Source of the DNA: Comamonas antarctica
Lineage (GTDB): Bacteria; Pseudomonadota; Gammaproteobacteria; Burkholderiales; Burkholderiaceae_C
Length of the DNA stretch: 64,000 nucleotides
Assembly: GCF_013363755.1 (NCBI RefSeq)
Contig: NZ_CP054840.1
Location: 3,031,501 to 3,095,500, forward strand
Direction: 5' to 3'
Of this stretch, positions 27,957 to 35,936 are shown piece after piece. A program made the translations under genes and the position numbers. Positions within the stretch are counted from its first letter, which is position 1, and every line of letters begins with the position of its first letter. The notes under the pieces are model-generated. The model was not told the origin of the DNA, searched no databases, and saw nothing but the letters and a program-made list of their open reading frames with translations.

Positions 27957-28679
27957 ATGGACCCAGCGCGCACCGTTCCCGCCCCGGCCCCGCCCGCCAT
28001 TGCCGTCGAGGGATTGGGCAAGCACTATGCGGGCGCCGCGGTCTTCAGCGCGGTGTCGTTCGACGTCGCGCCCGGGGAGTTCGTCGCCATCGTGGGCGAA
28101 TCGGGCGTGGGCAAGTCGACGCTTCTCAACTGCCTGGCGGGGCTCGACCACTGGGACGCGGGCCGCATCGCGCACGCCGGCCAGGATCTGGGCGCGCTGG
28201 ACGACGACCAGCGCGCGCTCTGGCGCCGCGCGCACCTGGGCTTCGTGTTCCAGGCCTTCCATGTGCTGCCGCATCTCGATGTCGCGCAGAACGTGGGCCT
28301 GCCGCTGATGCTGCTGGGCCGAAACGATGCAGCCGGCGCGCGCGTCGAGGCCATGCTCGAGGCCGTGGGCCTGGGCGGACTGGGCGCGCGCCTGCCGCAG
28401 CAGCTCAGCGGCGGCCAGTTGCAGCGCGTGGCCATCGCACGCGCGCTGGTGCACCGCCCGCGCCTGCTGCTGGCCGACGAACCCACGGGCAATCTCGATC
28501 CGGCCACGGCCGTGCGCATTCTCGACCTGCTCACGGCCCAGGCGCGCGAAGCGGGCGCGGCACTGGTGCTGGCCACCCATTCCAGCGAGGCCGCGCGCCG
28601 CGCCGACCGCGTGCTGCGGCTGAGGGCAGACGGCATGGTGGCAAACGACCTGACCGCTGGCGGCAGCATCGGGGCCTGA
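27957..28679 (+). CDS. ABC transporter ATP-binding protein (LolD/MacB/AttE-like)
   Basis: This 240-aa ATPase has Walker A GESGVGKST, the Q-loop FVFQAFHVLP, the signature LSGGQLQRVAIARAL and Walker B LLLADEPTGNLDP, the exact set of the LolD/MacB branch of ABC ATPases that power FtsX-type permeases. The ATG at 27957 is chosen over upstream codons that overlap miaA. It starts the exporter cluster with the permease 3 nt downstream, and an AttH-like protein follows 4.6 kb later. It resembles AttE of the Agrobacterium AttEFGH system. Confidence 0.9.
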   Translation: MDPARTVPAPAPPAIAVEGLGKHYAGAAVFSAVSFDVAPGEFVAIVGESGVGKSTLLNCLAGLDHWDAGRIAHAGQDLGALDDDQRALWRRAHLGFVFQAFHVLPHLDVAQNVGLPLMLLGRNDAAGARVEAMLEAVGLGGLGARLPQQLSGGQLQRVAIARALVHRPRLLLADEPTGNLDPATAVRILDLLTAQAREAGAALVLATHSSEAARRADRVLRLRADGMVANDLTAGGSIGA

Positions 28680-28682
28680 GCC

Positions 28683-31253
28683 ATGTGGGCCCTGCTGCGC
28701 AGCTTTTCCCTGCAGGAACTGCTGCACCACCCGTGGCGCACCGCCAGCGCGCTGATGGCCGTAGTGCTGGGCGTGGCGCTGGGCTTTGCGGTGCATGTGA
28801 TCAATGCGTCGGCGCTGGACGAATTCTCGCGCGCCGTGCGCAGCGTGCAGGGCCAGCCCGATCTGGAGTTGCGCGCCATGCAGGGCGCGCTGCCCGAGCC
28901 GCTCTATGGCCTGGTGGCGCGCCAGCCGCAAGTGGCGCGTGCCGCGCCGTGGCTGGAGGCTTCGGTACAGGCGCAGCGCGGCGCTGGCCAGGCGCCACCC
29001 GTCACGCTGCGGCTGCTGGGCGCCGACGCGCTGCAGTTCGCCCCCATGGCGCCGGCTTTGGTGCCGCGCTTGTTTGCGGGCCGCAATCGGCTTGACCTGT
29101 TTGCCCCTGCCACGGTATTTCTCAACGCCGCGGCCTTGCAGGCGCTGGACTTGAACGAGGCCCAGGCAGCCGATGCGCAATTGCAGTGGCGCCTGCCCGC
29201 GCCCCCGGACGGCAGCGCGCCGGCGCCCGTGATGGTGCGCATTGCCGGCACCGTCGCGGCGAGCGGCCCGCCGCTGGCGCTGATGGACATCGGCGCCGCG
29301 CAGGACCTGCTGCAGCGCTGGGGCGGGATCAGCCGCATCGATCTGCTGCTGGCGCCGGGCGCCGATGCCGATCGCCTGCTGGGCGAGTTGCGCGCGCTGC
29401 CCGGCTGGCCGCAGGGCGTGCTGGCCAGCGTGCCCGGCAACGAGCAGCAGCGCGTGGCGCAGATGTCGCGCGCCTACCGCGTCAACCTCACGGTGCTGGC
29501 GCTGGTGGCGCTGTTCACCGGCGCCTTCCTGGTGTACTCGGTGTTGTCGCTGAGCGTGGCCCGGCGCGCGCCGCAGTTCGCGCTGCTGGCGGTGCTGGGG
29601 CTCACGGCGCGCGAACGCCTGGCGCTGGTGCTGGCCGAATCGGCCGTGCTGGGGCTGGTGGGCAGCGCCGGCGGCATTGCGCTGGGCCTGGGTCTGGCCG
29701 CGCTGGCGCTGCGGCTGCTCGGTGGCGACCTGGGCGGCGGCTACTTCGGCGATGTGCAGCCCGCGCTGCAGTGGAGCGGCGCCGCGGCGCTGGTGTTCGC
29801 GGCGCTGGGACTCGCGGCCACGCTGGCCGGTGGCTGGTGGCCCGCGCGCAGCGCCCAGCGCCTGCCCGCGGCCGCCACGCTCAAGGGCCTGGGCGCGCTG
29901 CAGATTCCCGCCGCCGGCGCACGCCTGCCTTTGCTGCTGCTGGCGGCCAGCGCGCTGCTGGCTTGGCTGCCGCCGATTGCCGGCATTCCGCTCGCGGCCT
30001 ATGTCTCGGTGGCGCTGCTGCTGCTGGGCGGCATGGCCGCGCTGCCCTGGCTGCTGGGCCGGCTGCTGCGGCGCCTGCCGGAATTCGCGCGCCGCCGGCC
30101 GCTGTGGCTGCTGGCCTTCGAGCGTGCGCGGCGCATGCGCGCCAGCGCCGGCGTGGCCGTGGGCGGCGTGGTGGCCAGCCTGAGCCTCGCCGTGGCGCTC
30201 ACCGTCATGGTCAGCAGTTTTCGCGGCTCGATGCTCGAATGGCTGGACACCGCACTGCCCGCACCGGCCTATGTGCGCGCCCCGAGCGGCGCAGGCCAGG
30301 GCGATGCCGGACTGCGCGATGCGCGCCTGCTCGATGCCGTGCGCGCGCTGCCCGGGGTCGCGCGCGCCCAGGCCCAGCGCAATGCCAGCCTGGCGCTCGA
30401 CAGCCGCCAGCCCGCGCTGGCGCTGCTCGTGCGGCCGCTGCGCGGCGCGCAGGCCCAGGCACTGCCCTGGCTGGCGCCGCCGCTGCCGGTGCCGCAGGGG
30501 CTGATGGGCGTGCATGTCAGCGAAGCCGCGGCCCAGCTGTACGGACTGCAGCCCGGCCAGCGCTGGGATGCGCTGCAGCCGGCCTTCCCCAGCGCGCCCG
30601 GCTTCTTCGTGGCCGGCATCTGGCGCGACTATGTGCGCCAGTTCGGCGCCGTGGCCATGGACAGTGGCGATTACCAGCGGCTCACGGGCGACACCCGCCT
30701 CTCCGAAATCGCGCTGTGGCCCGCTCCCGGTGCCGACCTGGCGGCGCTGCAGGCGCGAATCCAGGCGCTGGCCCCCGCGCATGGCGCGCTCGAATGGGTC
30801 GGCAGCCAGGGGCTGCGCGAGCGCTCGATGCGCATCTTCGACCGCAGCTTTGCCGTGACCTACTGGCTGCAGGCCGTGGCCATAGGCATCGGCCTGTTCG
30901 GCATTGCCGCCAGCTTCAGTGCCCAGGTGCTGGCGCGGCGCAAGGAGTTCGGGCTGCTGAGCCATCTGGGCCTCACGCGCCGGCAGATCCTGAGCGTCGT
31001 GGCGGGCGAAGGCGCGGTCTGGAGCGCGCTGGGTGCCGTGGCCGGCACGCTGCTGGGCCTGGGCGTGGCGGTGATCCTGGTGCATGTCGTCAATCCGCAG
31101 AGCTTCCACTGGACCATGGAACTGCGCCTGCCCTGGCTGCGCCTGGCGCTGCTGGCATTGGCCGTCACGGCCGCGGGCACGTTGGCGGCGTGGCTCGCGG
31201 GCCGCGCCGCCGCCGGGCGCGACGCGGTGCTGGCCGTGAAGGAAGACTGGTAG
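28683..31253 (+). CDS. ABC transporter FtsX-like permease
   Basis: This 856-aa inner-membrane permease has an N-terminal transmembrane helix (LMAVVLGVALGFAVHVINAS), a large periplasmic part, and two groups of transmembrane segments (around residues 265-420 and 700-845), each with the FtsX fold. FtsX permeases with an ATPase of this type work as mechanotransmitters or lipid and lipoprotein exporters. It corresponds to the fused AttF/AttG-type subunit found next to AttH-like proteins. Its ATG lies 3 nt after the ATPase stop, so the pair is co-translated. The substrate is not clear from sequence. Confidence 0.9.
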   Translation: MWALLRSFSLQELLHHPWRTASALMAVVLGVALGFAVHVINASALDEFSRAVRSVQGQPDLELRAMQGALPEPLYGLVARQPQVARAAPWLEASVQAQRGAGQAPPVTLRLLGADALQFAPMAPALVPRLFAGRNRLDLFAPATVFLNAAALQALDLNEAQAADAQLQWRLPAPPDGSAPAPVMVRIAGTVAASGPPLALMDIGAAQDLLQRWGGISRIDLLLAPGADADRLLGELRALPGWPQGVLASVPGNEQQRVAQMSRAYRVNLTVLALVALFTGAFLVYSVLSLSVARRAPQFALLAVLGLTARERLALVLAESAVLGLVGSAGGIALGLGLAALALRLLGGDLGGGYFGDVQPALQWSGAAALVFAALGLAATLAGGWWPARSAQRLPAAATLKGLGALQIPAAGARLPLLLLAASALLAWLPPIAGIPLAAYVSVALLLLGGMAALPWLLGRLLRRLPEFARRRPLWLLAFERARRMRASAGVAVGGVVASLSLAVALTVMVSSFRGSMLEWLDTALPAPAYVRAPSGAGQGDAGLRDARLLDAVRALPGVARAQAQRNASLALDSRQPALALLVRPLRGAQAQALPWLAPPLPVPQGLMGVHVSEAAAQLYGLQPGQRWDALQPAFPSAPGFFVAGIWRDYVRQFGAVAMDSGDYQRLTGDTRLSEIALWPAPGADLAALQARIQALAPAHGALEWVGSQGLRERSMRIFDRSFAVTYWLQAVAIGIGLFGIAASFSAQVLARRKEFGLLSHLGLTRRQILSVVAGEGAVWSALGAVAGTLLGLGVAVILVHVVNPQSFHWTMELRLPWLRLALLALAVTAAGTLAAWLAGRAAAGRDAVLAVKEDW

Positions 31254-31328
31254 CGGCGCGCAGTCACGGCAGTGTCATCGAGGCTGGATACAAACCAGGC
31301 TTCGACATTCCATCCCGTCCTGCCCACC

Positions 31329-33251
31329 ATGGTCTCTTCCCTGCGTTCGCTGCCCCGTGTCCACACCCGTCTGTTTGCGCTGAGCATTCTCGCCACGGCC
31401 CTGCTTGCTGCCTGCGGCGGCAGCGATTCGCCGCAAGCCGAAGTCACGCCTCCTCCCGTGGTGGTCACGCCGCCAGTGGTGGATCCGGCTCCCGAAGTGG
31501 AAGCCACGCCGCGCACCGTGATGCTGGAGAAGATCGGCAACTTCGCCACCGGCGAATTCGTCAAGAGCGCCGCGGAAATCACCGCCTACGATGCCGCCAG
31601 CAAGCGCAGCTTCGTGGTCAATGCGCTGGCTGGTGCCGTCGACGTGCTGGACCTGAGCAACCCCACGGCGCCGGTCAAGGTCGGCCGCATCGAAGGCACG
31701 GCCGTGCTGGCCGGCGCCGAGATCAACAGCGTGGCGGTGCGCGACGGCATCGTGGCCGTGGCCATGCAGGCACCGGTGAAGACCGACATCGGCCGCATGG
31801 CGCTCTACAGCGCCAGCACGCTGGAGCTGATCAGCCAGGTCGAAGTCGGCGCGCTGCCCGACATGGTGACCTTCAGCCCCGATGGCCGCTATGTGCTGGT
31901 CGCCAACGAAGGCGAGCCCAGCGACGACTACCAGATCGATCCCGAAGGCTCGATCAGCGTGATCGACATCAGCGATGCCAAGAAGCCCGTGGCGCGCATT
32001 GCCGGCTTCACGCAATACAACGGCCAGGAAGCCGCACTGCGCGCGCGCGGCGTGCGCATCTTCGGCCCCAACGCCACGGCCGCCAAGGACTTCGAACCTG
32101 AATACATCGCCGTGTCGGCCGACAGCCGCACCGCCTGGGTCACGCTGCAGGAGAACAATGCCATCGCGCGTGTCGACCTGGCTTCGGCCAAGGTGATTTC
32201 CGTGACCGCGCTGGGCTACAAGGACAACAGCCTCGAAGCCAACGCGCTCGACATCCAGGACGAAGACGGCAAGATCAACATCGCCACCTGGGGCGGCCTG
32301 CGCAGCCTCTACATGCCCGACAGCATTGCCGCCTACGAAGCCGGCGGCAAGACCTATCTGGTCACGGCCAACGAAGGCGACGCACGCGCCTGGGGCGAAG
32401 ACAACCCGGCCTACGTCAACGGCGACACCAGCAAGGGCTTCATGGAGGAATTCCGTGTCAAGCACCTGACCAATGCCAAGGGCTGGAGCGGCCGCAAGGG
32501 CGACGACCTGCCCGCGCACCTGAACGCCATCGCCGCGGGCGGCCTGCTCAACCCCGCGACGTTTGCGTACTGCGGCGCGGCCGCCGGCACCCCCGGCAAG
32601 TGCCGCGACGACGACATGCTCGGCCGCCTCAAGGTCACCTGGACCCAGGGCTACCAGCAGAACCCCGACGGCTCGCCCGTCAAGTACACCGCGGCCGGCG
32701 TGCCCAGCGCCACCGGCGACCGCATCATGTACGACAACCTGTATGCGTTTGGCGGCCGCTCGTTTGCGATCTGGGACGACAATGGCGCGCTGGTCTGGGA
32801 TTCGGGCGCGGCCATCGAGAAGTTCCTGGCCAGCGACGCCTGCAAGCTGGGCAGCGCGCGCAGCATCCCCTGCAAGACCTACTTCAACACCGGCCACGAT
32901 GCCCTGGCCAAGGCCGATGCACGCAGCAGCGCCAAGGGCCCCGAGCCCGAAGGCCTGGCCGTGGGCAGGATCGGCGACAAGACGTTTGCGTTTGTCGGCC
33001 TGGAGCGCATGGGCGGCGTGCTGGTGTATGACATCACCAACCCGCGCGCGCCGGTGCAGATGGACTACCTGAACACGCGCGAGAACTGGGAGCTCGATCC
33101 CGAGAAGAACCTCGACAAGGTCGGCGACCTGGGCCCCGAAGGCCTGCACTTCGTGCCCGCGGCCAAGTCGCCCAATGGCAAGCCGCTGCTGATCGTCGGC
33201 AACGAAGTCAGCGGCACCACCGCGATCTTCCAGCTCAACATGACCTACTGA
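31329..33251 (+). CDS. choice-of-anchor I family lipoprotein
   Basis: This 640-aa protein begins with a lipoprotein signal (LSILATALLAACGG). The body is a repeated beta-propeller-like sequence rich in VVNALAGAVDVLDLSNP and MVTFSPDGRYVLVANEGEP motifs and closes with YDNLYAFGGRSFAIWDDNG and GHDALAKADARSSAKGPEPE. These are the marks of the choice-of-anchor I family, secreted proteins of unknown, often phosphatase- or esterase-annotated function. It interrupts the gap between the FtsX permease and the AttH-like gene. The 75-bp gap before it may hold its own promoter. The ATG at 31329 fits the signal peptide; upstream in-frame starts do not. Confidence 0.85.
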   Translation: MVSSLRSLPRVHTRLFALSILATALLAACGGSDSPQAEVTPPPVVVTPPVVDPAPEVEATPRTVMLEKIGNFATGEFVKSAAEITAYDAASKRSFVVNALAGAVDVLDLSNPTAPVKVGRIEGTAVLAGAEINSVAVRDGIVAVAMQAPVKTDIGRMALYSASTLELISQVEVGALPDMVTFSPDGRYVLVANEGEPSDDYQIDPEGSISVIDISDAKKPVARIAGFTQYNGQEAALRARGVRIFGPNATAAKDFEPEYIAVSADSRTAWVTLQENNAIARVDLASAKVISVTALGYKDNSLEANALDIQDEDGKINIATWGGLRSLYMPDSIAAYEAGGKTYLVTANEGDARAWGEDNPAYVNGDTSKGFMEEFRVKHLTNAKGWSGRKGDDLPAHLNAIAAGGLLNPATFAYCGAAAGTPGKCRDDDMLGRLKVTWTQGYQQNPDGSPVKYTAAGVPSATGDRIMYDNLYAFGGRSFAIWDDNGALVWDSGAAIEKFLASDACKLGSARSIPCKTYFNTGHDALAKADARSSAKGPEPEGLAVGRIGDKTFAFVGLERMGGVLVYDITNPRAPVQMDYLNTRENWELDPEKNLDKVGDLGPEGLHFVPAAKSPNGKPLLIVGNEVSGTTAIFQLNMTY

Positions 33252-33272
33252 GCCCTGGCGGCGGGCATGCGC

Positions 33273-33278
33273 TACATT
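33273..33278 (+). promoter_or_regulatory. -10-like hexamer before the AttH-like gene
   Basis: TACATT ends 10 nt before the ATG at 33289 in the short gap after the choice-of-anchor I gene. There is no Shine-Dalgarno sequence. It suggests the AttH-like gene can be transcribed on its own. Confidence 0.35.
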
Positions 33279-33288
33279 GGCAGCTGCC

Positions 33289-34422
33289 ATGCCTGCCGTC
33301 CGCCTGCCGTTTCCTGACTCCCGCCGCCGCTGGCTGCTGATCCACGCCGCGGCCGGCGCCAGCGCGCTGGCGCTGCCGTTTTGCGCGAGCGCCTTGCCAC
33401 CGCGCAGCCTGGAGTTTCCGCGCGACTTCGGCAGCCACCCCGAACGGGGCACCGAATGGTGGTACATCACCGGCCACGTCCAGGCCCAGGGGCGGCTGCT
33501 GGGTTTCCAGCTGACCTTCTTCCGCTCGCGCGTTCCTTCCACGCAGAAGCTGCGCTCGGCATTTGCCGCGCGCCAGCTGGTGTTTGCCCATGCGGCGCTG
33601 ACCGATGTCGCGGGCAAGCGCCAGCTGCATGCGCAGCGCAGCGCCCGCGAAGGCATGGGCCTGGCGCATGCCCGGGAAAGCGATACGGATGTGCAGCTGG
33701 GCAACTGGTGGCTGCGCCGCGCACCCTCTGCTTCAGGCACGGCCGCGCAAGCCAGCCGCTATGAAGCGCATATCGCTGGCGACGGCTTCGATCTGGAACT
33801 GCAGCTGCAGACCACCCAGCCGCTACTGCTGCAAGGCAGCGCCGGCCTCTCGCGCAAGGGCCCCGACGAAGCCCAGGCAAGCTACTACTACAGTCAGCCC
33901 CAGCTGTCCGTCGCCGGCTACATCACGCTGGACGGCCGGAAACTTGCCATCGACGCGGGCGCTGCCAACCGCGCCTGGCTCGACCATGAAGTCAGCGACG
34001 CCCTGCTCCACCCCGAAGCCGAAGGCTGGGACTGGATAGGCATGAACCTGGACGACGGCAGTGCCCTCACCGCCTTCCACCTGCGCCGCCCCGACGGCAG
34101 CGCGCTCTGGGCCGGAGGCTCCTGGCGCGCGCCTGGACAGGCCGCGCGGATCTTCGGCGCCGAGGAGGTGGTGTTCACGCCGCTGCGCTGGTGGACCAGC
34201 CCCGACAGCCGGGCGCGCTATCCCGTCGAATGGCGCGTCGCCACGCCCGCCGGCGATTGGAAAGTCGAGGCCCTGCTCGACGCCCAGGAACTCGACAGCC
34301 GTGCCTCGACGGGAACGATTTACTGGGAAGGCCTTTGCACGCTGCGCGAGGCCGAAAGCGGCCAACTCCGCGGCCGCGGCTACCTGGAAATGACAGGGTA
34401 TGCCGGAAAGCTCAGGCTTTGA
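33289..34422 (+). CDS. AttH-like/lipocalin-like carotenoid 1,2-hydratase family protein
   Basis: This 377-aa protein belongs to the CrtC-N/AttH lipocalin-like family. A Tat-type signal is present (DSRRRWLLIHAAAGASALAL). The family motif RDFGSHPERGTEWWYITGHV is close to the N-terminus, then LGFQLTFFRSR, NRAWLDHEVSDA and WDWIGMNLDDGSALTAFHLR. In AttEFGH-type systems AttH pairs with an FtsX-type ABC exporter, and here the ATPase and permease lie upstream on the same strand. The biochemical activity outside carotenoid synthesis is not known. Its TGA stop abuts the reverse stop of the radical SAM gene. Confidence 0.85.
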   Translation: MPAVRLPFPDSRRRWLLIHAAAGASALALPFCASALPPRSLEFPRDFGSHPERGTEWWYITGHVQAQGRLLGFQLTFFRSRVPSTQKLRSAFAARQLVFAHAALTDVAGKRQLHAQRSAREGMGLAHARESDTDVQLGNWWLRRAPSASGTAAQASRYEAHIAGDGFDLELQLQTTQPLLLQGSAGLSRKGPDEAQASYYYSQPQLSVAGYITLDGRKLAIDAGAANRAWLDHEVSDALLHPEAEGWDWIGMNLDDGSALTAFHLRRPDGSALWAGGSWRAPGQAARIFGAEEVVFTPLRWWTSPDSRARYPVEWRVATPAGDWKVEALLDAQELDSRASTGTIYWEGLCTLREAESGQLRGRGYLEMTGYAGKLRL

Positions 34423-35373
34423 TCAGGCGCCGCGACGGGCCTCATACACCGCATACAACTCGTCGAAAGCCTCCTGCTCGGCTTGTTCCTTCAGCCGCGC
34501 GGCCATTTCGGTGTCCTTGAACAGGTCATGGCACAGGTGGCACTGGTCCACATAGCCCAAAGCCTGCGGCACGAAACCGGCGGCCACGGCCGTGCCGACA
34601 AAAGACACGGGACCGCTTTTCCACAGCTTGCGCATGACCGGGGAATGCGCGAACCGCGCCGCGACATCCTGCGGATTTTCCGCAATCGTGCCCAACTGCA
34701 GTGCCTCGAGATGCCCTGCCGTATTGCAGCAAGGAATATAGCGGCCATCCGCAGACACCGACAGCACCGCATTGGGACAAGTGCCCCTGGGCATCTTGCT
34801 GCGCAAAATCAGTGAACTGGCCTTCATTTTCCCGGCCCATCCCACGGGATGGCAAGGAATCTCACGGCAGGTGATATTCACCAGGTCATCGGCATGCCTG
34901 CGAATGAAATCAAACATGCGCTCGCTCTTGCGGGTGGCCACATATTTCAACTCGATTTCAAGATGCGCTTCGATGCAGGCATTCACTGCATTGACGACGC
35001 ATTGGTCATCGATGTATTTTTTGTGGAATGTATCGGTGGATGCCACCAGCTTGTGCACGCCCGCAGCCTGGACCTGGCGCACGATGGAGCGCGCTTGGTC
35101 CATGTCCTGCGCCCAATAACAGTTGGTTTTCACGGATACTCTGGCGCCTTTTTGCGTCGCGTATGCAATGACTTCCAGCAGATCGGCGAGGTACAGAAAG
35201 GCCTCGCCACCCGACAGCCCGATGCTGGGCCTTTTCCCATCCCAGAACGCGCCATCGATGATGTTCTTTATGTCGTCGTTGGACATGAGACGCGCTGCGT
35301 CTGGTGCGGAAGAAACCGCGCAGTGCGCACACGAAGCATTGCAGGTATTCCATAGAAGAATGCCGATATTCAT
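34423..35373 (-). CDS. radical SAM peptide-modifying enzyme (putative RiPP maturase)
   Basis: This 316-aa protein has the radical SAM motif CNASCAHC (Cys11, 15, 18) and the SAM-binding GLSGGEAF near 52-59. The C-terminal third adds Cys199, 215, 216, 278 and 281 in CPNAVLSVSADGRYIPCC and CHLCHD, a pattern like the auxiliary-cluster region of peptide-modifying radical SAM enzymes. The ATG at 35373 lies 5 nt after the stop of the 73-aa precursor, so the two are co-translated. I infer that it modifies that precursor. The type of chemistry (cross-link, epimerisation or other) is not decided by the sequence. The stop lies next to the AttH stop as TGATCA. Confidence 0.8.
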   Translation of the reverse strand: MNIGILLWNTCNASCAHCAVSSAPDAARLMSNDDIKNIIDGAFWDGKRPSIGLSGGEAFLYLADLLEVIAYATQKGARVSVKTNCYWAQDMDQARSIVRQVQAAGVHKLVASTDTFHKKYIDDQCVVNAVNACIEAHLEIELKYVATRKSERMFDFIRRHADDLVNITCREIPCHPVGWAGKMKASSLILRSKMPRGTCPNAVLSVSADGRYIPCCNTAGHLEALQLGTIAENPQDVAARFAHSPVMRKLWKSGPVSFVGTAVAAGFVPQALGYVDQCHLCHDLFKDTEMAARLKEQAEQEAFDELYAVYEARRGA

Positions 35374-35378
35374 AAGCG

Positions 35379-35600
35379 TCACTCGTCCAGGCTCTGCTTG
35401 TAAATATGCACCCACTTGGAGTCGCGTATGTCGTCGTTTAAAAGCGGTTTGCTCCAGTCTATCGACTTGAGCGCCGCCTTTTCTTCGTCCGTCAAATTGT
35501 ATTGATCGATGATTTCCGCGAAATCCTGGCCCAGGTCTCTTCGGAATTCAGCATCAGCAATTGCCTTGCGGATGATTTCCTTGACAGCATTTTCCGACAT
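35379..35600 (-). CDS. NHLP/Os1348-like RiPP precursor peptide
   Basis: This 73-aa protein begins MSENAVKEIIRKAIADAEFR with a helical leader (about 1-47), passing through DQYNLTDEEKAALKSID, the shape of the Os1348/Franean1_4349-like NHLP leader clan as I recall it. The C-terminal 26 residues, from D48, contain W49, K51, W63, V64, H65, I66 and Y67 (IRDSKWVHIYKQSLDE) and no Cys. This is the probable core. The ATG at 35600 has a strong GGGAGG ribosome-binding site 4 nt upstream. The start 21 codons upstream (35663) is rejected because it has no such site. No transporter or protease is adjacent. Confidence 0.72.
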   Translation of the reverse strand: MSENAVKEIIRKAIADAEFRRDLGQDFAEIIDQYNLTDEEKAALKSIDWSKPLLNDDIRDSKWVHIYKQSLDE

Positions 35601-35612
35601 GAGGCCTCCCGT

Positions 35613-35692
35613 TGAAAAAACGATTCGATCGTATTTCAATAAAAACCGCAATCGACGGGCCAATCATGAATTGACAGCACCGAATCGTTTCA
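35613..35692. promoter_or_regulatory. inverted repeat in the promoter region of the peptide cassette
   Basis: TTGAAA...CGATTCG (35613-35627) and CGAATCGTTTCAA (35680-35692) are inverted copies; the left arm has three extra A, leaving a 10-bp perfect block AAACGATTCG (35618-35627). A -35/-10-like pair on the minus strand (TTGCGG, 17 nt, TCGAAT) lies between the arms, so a regulator bound to both could repress the cassette. No regulator gene is adjacent. The reading is inference from sequence. Confidence 0.4.
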
Positions 35693-35868
35693 AATGGAAT
35701 TGCAATAATTGCGGCGTCGGAGAAGAAATGAATGACGCTGGTTGCCAAGAAAGCGAAAATTCGACCTCGCGCATCTCATGGGCTTTGTTGCGCAAATGGG
35801 TAGGCATATGGATTCAGCAAGCCGCAGCCGGTCCATGAACACCCCGTTCTTCGACATGGACAGGCTGC
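35693..35868. other. AT-richer intergenic stretch without a supported gene
   Basis: With 35601-35692 this makes a 268-bp gap (to the livM terminator) with no convincing gene. Short ORFs on both strands have no ribosome-binding site or family match. Near 35775 the bases GGGCTTTGTTGCGCAAATGG resemble the terminal repeat of some insertion sequences, but no transposase or second end is present, so a remnant is only possible. Base composition is lower in GC than the flanking genes. Confidence 0.5.
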
Positions 35869-35910
35869 AAAAAAGCCCTGGCTGCCGGTCAGTACCGGAT
35901 CACCAGGGCT
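35869..35910 (-). terminator. rho-independent terminator of the liv operon
   Basis: On the minus strand AGCCCTGG (35910-35903) pairs with CCAGGGCT (35881-35874), with an inner CCGGT/ACCGG hairpin, and is followed by a T run (35874-35869). It lies 27 nt after the livM stop. Confidence 0.9.
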
Positions 35911-35936
35911 GCAGGTGGTGCGCACACCGCGCGCGT

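Noticed and set aside
35554..35838. Small ORFs on both strands around the peptide cassette as extra precursor peptides
   Set aside because: They overlap the precursor antisense or out of frame and have no ribosome-binding site, leader-like helix or repeated core.
35742..35868. Possible insertion-sequence remnant (GGGCTTTGTTGCGCAAATGG near 35775)
   Set aside because: No matching second terminal repeat, no target duplication and no transposase frame are visible. Kept only as a note in the intergenic description.
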